Origin: an uncultured Eubacterium sp.
GTDB lineage: Bacteria; Bacillota; Clostridia; Oscillospirales; Acutalibacteraceae
Direction: 5' to 3'
DNA length: 46,655 bases
Assembly (NCBI GenBank): GCA_905233545.1
Contig: CAJOEV010000021.1
Span: forward strand, 1 to 46,655
In this document: in pieces, positions 33,206 to 41,275 of the stretch
Layout: each line of letters begins with the position of its first letter
How positions within the stretch are numbered: the first letter of the stretch is position 1
Program-made: the position numbers and the translations under genes
Notes under the pieces: model-generated
What the model was told of the DNA's origin: nothing
Databases searched by the model: none
The model's input: only the letters and a program-made list of their open reading frames with translations

Positions 33206-34597
33206 ATGGAACAAAAAACAACCTGGCGCCAGAAAATCGGATACGGAATCGGCGCAGTCGGACTTGATTTAAGTTACGGAATGTTTTATTCATTCCTCAG
33301 TTACTATCTTTCAAGCGTTCTGGGACTTAAGGAAGCATTTCTTCTGCTCCTGACTCCCATCGCAAGAATCTGGGACGGAATAAACGACCCGATGATGGGA
33401 ACAATTGTTGATAACACAAAAACCAGGCACGGCAAATACCGTCCCTGGATTGTTATCGGCGCAGTTGCAAACGCGGCAGTTTTGTTTTTGCTTTTCACCT
33501 CCTTCGGTATGAGCGGAACAAAGCTTTACATCTACATCGGCGTTATGTATATACTCTGGGGCATGACCAATACAATGGCAGATATCCCCTATTGGAGCAT
33601 GATTCCCTCATTCACCTCCGACCCGGACGACAGAAATATGGTTTCAACAGTTGCAAGAACTTTTTCCGGTCTCGGTCAGGGAATTATAACGGTTTTAACT
33701 CCCAAGCTTCTTCCTCTGCTCTCAACCGGAATGGAAAAAACCGACAAGGGATACAGCGCAAGCGGATTTTCACGCTGGGCAGGAATATGCGCGATTGCAC
33801 TTGTATTATTCTCAACAATCTGTGTTCTTTCAACGAAAGAAAAGAAAGTCAGCGAAAATAAAAAGTCGAAATTCTCATTCACCAAGATTTTCAAGGTGCT
33901 TAAGAATAACGACCAGCTTGTTATCTTTATGATTTTTGCAATGCTTTCAAACGCGGGTTGGTATTTAACCTCGGGAACTGCTGTTTACTATTTCAACGAT
34001 GTTATAGGCGACGGCGAAGCGCAGTCCACCTTCCAGCTTATAGGCGCTGTCGGTTCCGTGCTCGGACTTCTTGTTATTCCCATACTTTCAAAATGGGTAA
34101 GCAAAAAGCGAATATATCAGATTTCACTTTCAGCAACAATTCTCGGATATGTTTTAATGTTCATCTTCGGTCCCGTTCTGAAAATGACTCTTGCGCTTGA
34201 TATTGCATACATTATTTCCTCAACGGGAATTGCCTCAATGTTTGTTTCGCAGACCGTTTTCCTTGCCGACATTGTTGACTACGGCGAATACAAAAACGGC
34301 GAAAGGAACGAAAGCATAACCTTCTCAATGAAGGGATTTTTGCAGAAGATGGCATACACCATTCAAACGATTATACTCTTTGGCGGACTTGGTCTTGTTA
34401 ACTACAACGAACAGATAACAAGCGCAACAAAGCAGATAAACGAAACAACAAAAAACGCCATCGGCTTCATAGCCTTCGGCGCTCCTGCAATTCTTATTGC
34501 AATTTCACTTATTGTTTTCTCAACCAAATTCAAGCTCCACGGCGAACTTGCCGACAAGGTGCACGAGTTTATAGTCAGCAAGAACGAAGAAGAATAA
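33206..34597 (+). CDS. MFS/GPH sugar:cation symporter
   Basis: A 463-residue glycoside-pentoside-hexuronide:cation symporter with about twelve helices. Visible landmarks are KIGYGIGAVGLDLSYGMF at the N-terminus, the DGINDPMMGTIVDNTKTRHGKYRPW loop after helix 2, and IVDYGEYKNGERNES near residue 355, the family equivalent of MYDLCE-x-EF. It is intact, unlike the relative at 9938-11387. It is monocistronic, with its own promoter and a strong terminator. Shared context with glycosidases suggests a glycoside or oligosaccharide substrate; the exact sugar is unknown. Confidence 0.92.
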   Translation: MEQKTTWRQKIGYGIGAVGLDLSYGMFYSFLSYYLSSVLGLKEAFLLLLTPIARIWDGINDPMMGTIVDNTKTRHGKYRPWIVIGAVANAAVLFLLFTSFGMSGTKLYIYIGVMYILWGMTNTMADIPYWSMIPSFTSDPDDRNMVSTVARTFSGLGQGIITVLTPKLLPLLSTGMEKTDKGYSASGFSRWAGICAIALVLFSTICVLSTKEKKVSENKKSKFSFTKIFKVLKNNDQLVIFMIFAMLSNAGWYLTSGTAVYYFNDVIGDGEAQSTFQLIGAVGSVLGLLVIPILSKWVSKKRIYQISLSATILGYVLMFIFGPVLKMTLALDIAYIISSTGIASMFVSQTVFLADIVDYGEYKNGERNESITFSMKGFLQKMAYTIQTIILFGGLGLVNYNEQITSATKQINETTKNAIGFIAFGAPAILIAISLIVFSTKFKLHGELADKVHEFIVSKNEEE

Positions 34598-34635
34598 ATC
34601 AAACACTCACGGAACACGAACCGCGAGTCACTAAC

Positions 34636-34669
34636 CACGAAAACCCTGTGATTTCTCACAGGGTTTTTT
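34636..34669 (+). terminator. terminator of the MFS transporter gene
   Basis: CCCTGTGA-TTTC-TCACAGGG followed by six T, flanked by A on the left so it can also end the DUF3800 transcript. The 20-base stem-loop at 34644-34663 is identical to that at 36328-36347. Confidence 0.93.
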
Positions 34670-34677
34670 CTATATAC

Positions 34678-35361
34678 TTATTTATTTTTAAACTTTTTCT
34701 TTTCAACAGATTTTATGAAATTCTTTTTCAGCTCATTGGGTTTATAGAAAAAACTCGTTTCAGATTTAGTTAACTGATGACTATTACGCTTTTGCTTCAA
34801 AAGTTCCATTGAGCAAATAAAATCAGCAACCTGCAATAACTTGTATTGCTTTGGTGAAGCATTTCTAAAATCTACATTATTGAATTGAGTATTCAAAATC
34901 GTATTAATAATAACACTTAATTCTTGCTGCCCGTAATCATAATAAACAATAATATTGTCGTAACCCTGAAAGTAATCAAGGTTGTTTCTTATAAATTCCG
35001 AAAGTTCCTTAGCAATTTTTGCCGAGAGCTTGAATTTGTTTTTTGCTTCTGTTTTATTCACAACAATATTAAAATACGAAATATCGCATGACATTGTAAA
35101 GCGCAGCATTTTATTAATGATTTTTCTTCGTTCATCTATTGATAGATTATTATAAGGACTTTCCTTTCTGATAATCGGATGAGTATGGATATATTCATCT
35201 TCAAACCCGCAAGCTTTGAGCTGTTGTTCTAAGCGTTTTATGTTTTTGTTTATATCATCTGCCTGATTATGAAAAACAAAGGTCACAATGTAATATGGCG
35301 AAGTGTCTACCACTTCCCCAAAATCGCCTGATTCATCAATAAAAATACTTAATTCTTTCAT
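34678..35361 (-). CDS. DUF3800 protein linked to a structured RNA
   Basis: A 227-residue protein with the DUF3800 signature. The N-terminal SIFIDESGDFG (Asp9, Glu10, Asp13) and C-terminal LLQVADFICSMELLK carry the acidic residues of a predicted RNase H-like fold; the middle has YYDYGQQELSVIIN. Members are predicted nucleases, often in phage, plasmid or defence settings, and the biochemical role is not settled. The ATG ending at 35361 follows GGTGATG. A promoter, a folded RNA of about 105 nt and its terminator lie immediately upstream, so the protein is made only by readthrough. AT-rich, Asn/Lys-rich composition differs from the neighbours and suggests transfer. Confidence 0.88.
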   Translation of the reverse strand: MKELSIFIDESGDFGEVVDTSPYYIVTFVFHNQADDINKNIKRLEQQLKACGFEDEYIHTHPIIRKESPYNNLSIDERRKIINKMLRFTMSCDISYFNIVVNKTEAKNKFKLSAKIAKELSEFIRNNLDYFQGYDNIIVYYDYGQQELSVIINTILNTQFNNVDFRNASPKQYKLLQVADFICSMELLKQKRNSHQLTKSETSFFYKPNELKKNFIKSVEKKKFKNK

Positions 35362-35370
35362 TTCATCACC

Positions 35371-35402
35371 ATAAAAAAATGACGGGGAATATACTCCCCG
35401 TC
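35371..35402 (-). terminator. terminator between the small RNA and the DUF3800 gene
   Basis: On the minus strand GACGGGGA (35402-35395) pairs with TCCCCGTC (35388-35381), followed by A and seven T (35379-35373). Lies 10 bases before the DUF3800 start codon. Confidence 0.9.
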
Positions 35403-35477
35403 TACGGTGGCCCCAGAGCCGAAGCCCAAGCCAAAGTTATCCGTTTTGCAACAGATACACAAGTAGTATCTCCTTGC
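35373..35477 (-). ncRNA. DUF3800-associated structured RNA
   Basis: Predicted transcript of about 105 nt. Three folds are visible. First, TTGCAA-GG-AGATAC ... GTATCT-G-TTGCAA makes a hairpin with twelve pairs. Second, ACGG ... TGGC-TT-GGGC-TTCG-GCTC-TGGG-GCCA-CCGT is a nested stem capped by a UUCG tetraloop. Third comes the terminator. Comparative-genomics work has named several RNA motifs found next to DUF3800 genes, and this arrangement fits, but I cannot say which motif, if any, it matches. Confidence 0.75.
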
Positions 35478-35483
35478 AACATC

Positions 35484-35513
35484 ATTATATACGATAAACG
35501 CTTCAGTTGTCAA
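35484..35513 (-). promoter_or_regulatory. promoter of the DUF3800 RNA
   Basis: Minus-strand TTGACA (35513-35508), 18-base spacer, TATAAT (35489-35484). Both hexamers are perfect consensus. Confidence 0.88.
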
Positions 35514-35623
35514 CAATTATTAATAAATATGTTGTTTGTGTACAAAATTTTACCCGATTAGAGTTGTAACAAAACATTCTCTCAAATTTAACCTATAGCT
35601 CACAAAAATATTTGGCTAAAAGA

Positions 35624-36181
35624 TTATTCGCAAAAATCTTCCTGCATTTTTATTTCTATTTCAAAGTATTTCTCCTGAAATGCAGTTGCTTCAATAATAT
35701 CTTCTTTTGAAAAAGTATACTCTTCAGGAGCAACAACCCACTTATCTTCAATATCATTGAGCCTGTGAATAATAGCTATTACCTTTCCCGTAAAAGATGA
35801 AATCGGCTCATAAACACCAAGTACATAAACATCCTGCGGTTCATCATCGGGTGCATACAAATCTTCAAAAAAGCCATAGTTTATCGGGTAAACAAGCTGT
35901 TGATGCTCGGGGTGATACGAACCCAACGGTCTATCGATAGTAACTTCAATAGTTTTACCAATATATTCTTTTGCATTTTGTTTATTTATTTGTTGTGAGT
36001 AAAAAGCATTATATTCATCTAAAAGATTGTTTTCACTGCAATACCAATGACATGCCTTAAAAACTCTGTCATCACTCATATCTTCGATTTTGACAGTTCT
36101 ATATCTGTGAACACCTTTTTTCTTAAAGAACTCTCTTGCAACATAATTCATAAAATCATTTATATTTTTAAAATCTCTCAT
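35624..36181 (-). CDS. inorganic pyrophosphatase-family protein
   Basis: A 185-residue protein whose C-terminal 115 residues resemble the soluble inorganic pyrophosphatase fold. IGKTIEVTIDRPLGSYHPEH, YPINYGFFEDLYAPDDEPQDVYVLG and FTGKVIAIIHRLNDIEDKWVVAP match the strand order and acidic metal-binding pattern (D-E-x-x-D-V-Y-V). The N-terminal 65 residues are helical and unassigned. This HPEH...YP-x-NYG subgroup is common in Clostridia and need not be the housekeeping pyrophosphatase. The start follows AGGTGA. It stands 110 bases upstream of the DUF3800 RNA promoter, same strand, with no clear terminator between. Confidence 0.75.
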   Translation of the reverse strand: MRDFKNINDFMNYVAREFFKKKGVHRYRTVKIEDMSDDRVFKACHWYCSENNLLDEYNAFYSQQINKQNAKEYIGKTIEVTIDRPLGSYHPEHQQLVYPINYGFFEDLYAPDDEPQDVYVLGVYEPISSFTGKVIAIIHRLNDIEDKWVVAPEEYTFSKEDIIEATAFQEKYFEIEIKMQEDFCE

Positions 36182-36261
36182 TTTCGTTCACCTAATAATT
36201 ATTTATTCTATTATATCAAAAATCGAAATCATTAACAAGCGCATAGAAAAAGTGTATTGTT

Positions 36262-36322
36262 ATTTTATTCGACGCAAAAGCTCCCCGAAAACTCGGAACT
36301 CGGGGCTCGGAACTCGAAACTA
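36262..36322. repeat. short spacer with GGAACTC words
   Basis: AACTCGGAACTCGGGGCTCGGAACTCG direct words just before the Fe-ADH terminator. Belongs to the same spacer class as elsewhere. Confidence 0.5.
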
Positions 36323-36325
36323 AAA

Positions 36326-36350
36326 ACCCCTGTGATTTCTCACAGGGATT
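36326..36350 (-). terminator. terminator of the iron alcohol dehydrogenase gene
   Basis: Stem CCCTGTGA/TCACAGGG with T-run on the minus strand (GGTTTTTAG). The same 20-base stem-loop is used at 34644-34663. Confidence 0.85.
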
Positions 36351-36354
36351 TTTC

Positions 36355-37535
36355 TTATGCCATAAATGAACGAATAACCTGCTCGCAATCCTTTGCGTCC
36401 ATAATCTTAGGAACGGGATAGCCGGGGTTGCCCTCGAGCAGAGCTCTTTTAACAAGCGTTTCCATATCCTCTTCTTTGATGAAATCAAATTTTTCGGGGA
36501 TATCCATTGCCTTGTTCATTCTTCTTATTTCTGCTATAAATGCCTTGCCCTTATCTTCAACAGACATATCGGGAGTTGTTATTCCGATAATATCTGCAAG
36601 CTTTGCAAGCTGAGGATATGCTGCATCGCCGTACCAGTCGAGCACATAGGGAAGAATAACTGCATTTGCAAGACCGTGGGGCGTTCCGTACAGACCGCCG
36701 AGGTTATGAGCAATTGCGTGAACATAGCCTACGAATGCACGGGTAAATGCGCATCCTGCAAGGTATGAGCCCTTGAGCATATTGCCCCTTGCTTCAACAT
36801 CCTTTCCATCAGCGTATGCCTTCTCCAAGTTATCATAGATTAACTTGGTTGCCTCCTCTGCATAGCGAATAGTAGATTTTGTGTTGCTTTTTCCGATATA
36901 AGCCTCAACTGCGTGAGTTAATGCATCCATACCTGTCGTCGATGTTATGTGCGGCGGCAAACCTACGGTCAAAGCCGGGTCAAGCACCGCGTATTTCGGA
37001 CGGAGTGAGATATCGTTGATTGCATTTTTCTCATGAGTTTCGGGATCGGTTACAACAGCAGCAACAGTTGTTTCCGAGCCTGTTCCCGCAGTAGTCGGAA
37101 CTGCAAAGAAAGGCGGAAGCTTTTTGAGAACCTTAAGGTAGCCGCGCATTTCACGAACTGACTGATTGGGCTTAACAACTCTTGCACCCGCAGCCTTTGC
37201 ACAGTCCATTGATGAACCGCCGCCGAATGCAATAATTCCCTGACAGCCGTTTTCAATATACATATCCTTGCACTCTTCAATGTTCGGAATTGTCGGGTTG
37301 GGCTGAACGCCGTCGTAAACAGCATATTCAACGCCGACCTCTTCAAGCTTTGCGAACATCGGGTCAAGAAGATGGAGCCCCATAAGTCCCTTATCGGTAA
37401 CTATCATAGCCTCCGGCGACTGCCCGACGAAGCCGATCTTTGCTTTGAAGAAGATATCCAATCCATGAAGCACATAGCAACCTTAAAAACGTTTTGATAA
37501 ATCCTGTACCAAACTTTTTTTAAAGTCCAGAGCAT
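36355..37535 (-). pseudogene. iron-containing alcohol dehydrogenase, frameshifted near the N-terminus
   Basis: The long frame 36355-37473 encodes 372 residues of a group III iron-type alcohol dehydrogenase. It has the NAD-binding GGGSSMDCAKAAGARV, PTTAGTGSETT, and metal ligands in GMDALTHAVEAYI, FVGYVHAIAHNLGGLYG and GTPHGLANAVILP. It can only open with a GTG lacking a ribosome binding site. The proper start is an ATG ending at 37535, seven bases after AGGAGG, in another frame. That frame reads MLWTLKKVWYRIYQNVFKVA, which is the N-terminus typical of this subfamily, but it stops after 43 codons. The frame change falls near 37440-37470, and about nine residues of the usual N-terminal domain seem missing. 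Genuine decay or an assembly error. Confidence 0.8.
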
Positions 37536-37676
37536 CGCTTATCCTCCTTTTCTAAAATATCAATTATATTTTACATTAAAACTCTTTATTTTTCAATACT
37601 TATTTGATATAATATTTTCAGAGTGGACACAATGCACTGCCCACTGTCCACTAATAATGAATGGAGTGAAAATATT

Positions 37677-38951
37677 ATGTCTAAACCTACATGTCTTTTC
37701 GGAGAAGAATCCGTCTACAGAATTCCCAGCCTTGTAAACACAGGCAAAACTCTTGTTGCCGTTTGCAACAGAGAAACCAATGACAATGACTATGGCTATA
37801 TGGAGCTCGTTTGCCGTACAAGCACTGACGGCGGCGAAAACTGGAGCGATGTTCAGCTTATTGCCGCACCTCCCGCAAGGGAAATCAGCGCTGACTATGA
37901 AAGCTTTAAGAGCGCATTTTTCATTGACCCTTGTATGACGGTTGCCGATAACGGCGATATCATTCTTCTTGCAACATTCTTCCCCGAGTCAAAGGGAATT
38001 ATGGATACAAAGCTCCTTGAAAAGAAAAAGGCTGCTTTTACAGGCTTTGATTCAAAGCTTTATCCCATTGTTTACGACCGCGACGGTAAGCACTACATAA
38101 TTCTTGATGACGGAAAAGTTCTTGATTCAAAAAAAGCTGCAACTTCCTACCGTGTTAAAGGTATCGGCGAGCTTTATCAGGGCGATGAATATGTCGGAAA
38201 CATTTATCTCAACGGCGCAAAAGGCAAAGCAGACGATGATAAGAATACAACCTTCGGCGCACCGCTTAAGTCTCCCAAGAGAAGCTATATTTATATGTTT
38301 AAATCCTCCGACGAAGGAAAGACCTGGAGCGAGGGTAAGGATATCACCCGCGACATTCTGACTGATTCAGACGGAGTATTTCTCGGAATGGCACCCGGTG
38401 CCGCACTTAAAACCGAAAACGGAAGAATCATCTTCCCTCTTTACACTCTTAAGAACACCCTTTCAATTTATTCCGATGATAACGGCGAAACCTTTAAGAG
38501 AAATAAGAGATTCCCATACAGCGAAAATGTTGACGAATGGTGCGCTATTGAATCTCCCGACAAGAAAATCCACGCTTTCGGAAGATCCAAAAAACCCGGC
38601 AAGGCTCCTGTTTCAGTTTCGACAGACAATGCAATCACCTGGATGAAGAGCAAGAAGGCAGGCTTCAAGGCTCCGAAATGCCAGAAGAGCGCAGTTACAA
38701 TCGATGATTCAATCTTCGTTTCTCATCCCACCGGCAAAAAGAGAGAAAACGGTGTTATTTCAAAAGGCGAATTCACCAGAAATAAGAAGGGCGTTGTAAA
38801 GGGAATCAAATGGAGCAAGGATACGATTAAGCTTAATGAAGGCTTCTTTGCTTATTCCTGCCTTGTAACACTTGATAATGAAACACTCGGAATTCTCTAT
38901 GAAGATGCACCGAGTTCCCACATTGTTTTTGAAAAGGTTAAAGTTAAATAA
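37677..38951 (+). CDS. GH33 exo-alpha-sialidase
   Basis: A 424-residue six-bladed propeller enzyme that releases terminal sialic acid. I choose the ATG at 37677, ten bases after GGAG; the upstream ATG lies in repetitive DNA. The YRIP motif with the first catalytic arginine is at residues 14-17. Asp boxes are STDGGENW (49-56), SSDEGKTW, YSDDNGETF and STDNAITW. A large insertion with Lys-rich stretches lies between the first and second boxes. No signal peptide or anchor, so it should be cytoplasmic, unlike most secreted gut sialidases, and would act on imported sialosides. No nan catabolic genes are nearby. Confidence 0.9.
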   Translation: MSKPTCLFGEESVYRIPSLVNTGKTLVAVCNRETNDNDYGYMELVCRTSTDGGENWSDVQLIAAPPAREISADYESFKSAFFIDPCMTVADNGDIILLATFFPESKGIMDTKLLEKKKAAFTGFDSKLYPIVYDRDGKHYIILDDGKVLDSKKAATSYRVKGIGELYQGDEYVGNIYLNGAKGKADDDKNTTFGAPLKSPKRSYIYMFKSSDEGKTWSEGKDITRDILTDSDGVFLGMAPGAALKTENGRIIFPLYTLKNTLSIYSDDNGETFKRNKRFPYSENVDEWCAIESPDKKIHAFGRSKKPGKAPVSVSTDNAITWMKSKKAGFKAPKCQKSAVTIDDSIFVSHPTGKKRENGVISKGEFTRNKKGVVKGIKWSKDTIKLNEGFFAYSCLVTLDNETLGILYEDAPSSHIVFEKVKVK

Positions 38952-39015
38952 CAGGCGGATATTATCCGCCCCTACAACCTGACACCTAATACCTAAAAAA
39001 ATAAGAACGGCATTT
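38952..39015. repeat. REP-like remnant after the sialidase gene
   Basis: GGCGGATATTATCCGCCCCTAC (a palindrome ending in the CCCTAC word of the REP arms) followed by CCTGACACCTAATACCTAAA words. Confidence 0.6.
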
Positions 39016-39260
39016 AGGGCATTGGACTTAGGGATTTGATAGCCTCAAAATGCATATTTTAGCGAAATACTGCGTTAAAAATGCTCGGAATAAACAAATT
39101 ATTCCTGTGCTTTTTGCCTTGTCTCAATTTTGAAATAGCTATTTTTCGTTATAACAATGAATAAACAGGGCTTAAGGCTGGCGCCTTAAGCCCTGTTTTG
39201 AAGCAGTTAGAGCGGAAAAGAGCATTTCAAAATCTATTAAACCCCTAAGTCCAATGCCCT
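39016..39260. mobile_element. 245-bp fold-back (MITE-like) element
   Basis: The ends 39017-39042 and 39234-39259 are 26-base inverted repeats with two mismatches; the outer 17 bases (GGGCATTGGACTTAGGG) match perfectly. Inside are GGAATAA/TTATTCC and a 13-bp hairpin ACAGGGCTTAAGG/CCTTAAGCCCTGT followed by TTTTG. No open frame and no clear target duplication. It could also be a large structured RNA. Confidence 0.6.
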
Positions 39261-39262
39261 TT

Positions 39263-40039
39263 TTATTTTTTCTTTACTTTTTCTTCATATATCTCTGCAA
39301 CCTCATCAACATTGCCCTGTGCAATTATCGTTCCTTTTTCAAGAAGAATTGCCTTGTTGCAGATTGCCTTAACCTGTTCAATGTTATGCGAAACAAAGAG
39401 AACTGTTACGCCGTTATCAAACATTGACTGAACCTTTGCAAGGCTCTTTTTTCTGAACTTTGCGTCGCCGACTGAAAGAACCTCATCAAGAATCAAAACA
39501 TCGGGATCAACCGCAGTTGCAATCGAAAATCCGAGTCTTGCTCTCATACCCGAGGAATAGTTCTTAACAGGTACTTCGATAAAGTGACCGAGCTCTGAGA
39601 AAGCAATAATATCCTCTATTCTCTCCTCAATATATTCGTGTGAATAGCCGAGAATAGCACCGTACAGATAGATGTTTTCTCTTCCTGTGTAGTTCGGGTC
39701 GAAACCTGCGCCGAGCTCAAGCAACGGAGCAATTACGCCCGTTTTATAAACCGTTCCTTCGGTTGGCTTGTAAACACCGACAATGGTTTTCAAAAGAGTA
39801 CTCTTTCCTGCCCCGTTAAAGCCGAGGATTGCAAGTCTGTCGCCTCTTTTAATCTCGAAATTGATATTGTTAAGCGCAACGAATTTTTCATATTCAATCT
39901 TGCCCTTAACCATCCTTATAAAGTATTCTTTAAGATTGTCAACCTTTTCCTTATTGAGATTGAATTTCATTGAAAGATTTTCAACCTTAATGACGGTTTC
40001 TCTTTCTTCTGAGTTAATATCTTGTTTAATATCTTCCAT
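39263..40039 (-). CDS. ABC transporter ATPase, TagH/Wzt-like polysaccharide export type
   Basis: A 258-residue ATP-binding subunit of the type that exports teichoic acid or surface polysaccharide. Walker A is GFNGAGKST, the signature is NYSSGMRARLG, and Walker B is VLILDEVLSVGD. The N-terminal MKFNLNKEKVDNLKEYFIRMVKGK segment before the ATPase core is typical of TagH/RfbE proteins. The permease partner (TagG/Wzm) is not in this window, which is odd because the two genes are usually adjacent. Upstream on the same strand are the His-rich membrane protein and the sortase-like protein, which also suggest a cell-surface theme. Confidence 0.9.
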   Translation of the reverse strand: MEDIKQDINSEERETVIKVENLSMKFNLNKEKVDNLKEYFIRMVKGKIEYEKFVALNNINFEIKRGDRLAILGFNGAGKSTLLKTIVGVYKPTEGTVYKTGVIAPLLELGAGFDPNYTGRENIYLYGAILGYSHEYIEERIEDIIAFSELGHFIEVPVKNYSSGMRARLGFSIATAVDPDVLILDEVLSVGDAKFRKKSLAKVQSMFDNGVTVLFVSHNIEQVKAICNKAILLEKGTIIAQGNVDEVAEIYEEKVKKK

Positions 40040-40118
40040 AATTACAAATCCTTCAGACAGAGTAAGACGAATTAGAATCGTTTTAAATGGCTTATTCGCC
40101 TTATCTCTGCGTTAAATA

Positions 40119-41273
40119 TTATTCATTCTCGCGTTTAAGCTTCCAAACCAATGCACAGATAATCATTCCAACAAAGAACAGCAGGAACGCTTCAAACAAA
40201 TATGTTACGGCACATGTGTTTATATACCGATGAATTGAATCGCACAGATAGCTTGGATAAATCACAAGGTCTTTGAATATGCCGACTATGCCGACAAAAG
40301 CAACCAACAAAGTATTCATCAGCGCTGCGCTCAAAAAGCTGATTGCAACAGGTCTTATTGAGCGGTAGTTCTTTCCTTCAATAGAAATCGTCAGAAGGAA
40401 GAATGCAAAAGCAAGCACTGCAAACAATCCGATTCCGACATTAATTACCGGAGTGCTGACATTAAGAATTCCCTGAATATCGGACACAAAAGACAATTCA
40501 ACCTTACCTTTAAGATATGTTGCTATTTCCTTTGAGAATGTTTTGGCTCCGACATCAACTTGTTTTTCGGAAACCTCAATATCATTATTCTTAATCATTT
40601 CAGCTGTTTTTGTTTCAAGCCTGCTGCAGAGCTTATTTATCTTGTCCGAATAAGTGGTTTCGGAATAGCTTTCATCCTTTAAAAGCACACCGCTTATATA
40701 TGCTTTCTGAATGCTTTTGATGTTTTTATATGTTATTGTATCTTTAAGGTAATCCTGCGGGATTCCGTTTTTCATACACATATCTCTTGAATAATCAAGA
40801 ACATCTTCATAAAGCGCATCAACATATTCACTGTTAGTGAAAACATCCGAAATAACGGTTTCATTAAGTACTGAAATCTTCACGCCTGCAAAAACAGCTG
40901 TTGCAGCTATTGATAGGAAAAGCAAAAATGAAAACAGACTTCTCAATTTGCTGTAGTCGGTATTGCTTTTTTTCTTTTTCTTTTTAGAAGATTTTGAAGA
41001 AGATGAATGATGATGGTGATGCGAGGAATTCCCTGAAGAATGATGATGTGAGGATTTTCCCGACGAGCTGTGGTGTGAAGATTTTCCCGACGAACTGCGG
41101 TGGGAGGACTTCCCTGACGAACTGCGGCGGGAGGACTTCCCCGAAGAATGATGGTGATGCGAAGAATTTCCCGATGAGTGATGGTGGTGAGAAGAACTCT
41201 TCTCAACCATCTCTTCAGGAGCTTTGGCATCGGCTTGCTGTTCGTTTAAGACAGCATTTTTGTTTTCTTCCAT
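40119..41273 (-). CDS. Ser/His-rich repeat membrane protein, unknown function
   Basis: A 384-residue protein in two parts. Residues 27-95 are a low-complexity run of SSHHHHSSGKSS-type units with Arg- and Lys-bearing variants, ending in a basic patch SSKSSKKKKKK. About four membrane helices follow: one near 112-131 (FSFLLFLSIAATAVFAGV), then an extracytoplasmic domain of about 140 residues, then three helices near the C-terminus. The topology suggests the His-rich part is cytoplasmic. It could bind metal ions or nucleic acid. It starts two bases after the stop of the sortase-like gene, so both are translated together. I do not recognise the family. Confidence 0.8.
   Translation of the reverse strand: MEENKNAVLNEQQADAKAPEEMVEKSSSHHHHSSGNSSHHHHSSGKSSRRSSSGKSSHRSSSGKSSHHSSSGKSSHHHSSGNSSHHHHHSSSSKSSKKKKKKSNTDYSKLRSLFSFLLFLSIAATAVFAGVKISVLNETVISDVFTNSEYVDALYEDVLDYSRDMCMKNGIPQDYLKDTITYKNIKSIQKAYISGVLLKDESYSETTYSDKINKLCSRLETKTAEMIKNNDIEVSEKQVDVGAKTFSKEIATYLKGKVELSFVSDIQGILNVSTPVINVGIGLFAVLAFAFFLLTISIEGKNYRSIRPVAISFLSAALMNTLLVAFVGIVGIFKDLVIYPSYLCDSIHRYINTCAVTYLFEAFLLFFVGMIICALVWKLKRENE
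41020..41190. repeat. coding tandem repeats of the Ser/His-rich region
   Basis: About eight degenerate units of roughly 21 bases, each holding a TCC(C)GACGA or TTCCC(T/G)GA word, encode the SSGKSSHH repeats. Confidence 0.75.
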
Positions 41274-41275
41274 GC

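Noticed and set aside
34678-35361. DUF3800 gene as a transposase
   Set aside because: It has the DESGD and LQVADF motifs of DUF3800 and no terminal inverted repeats or target duplication were seen around it.
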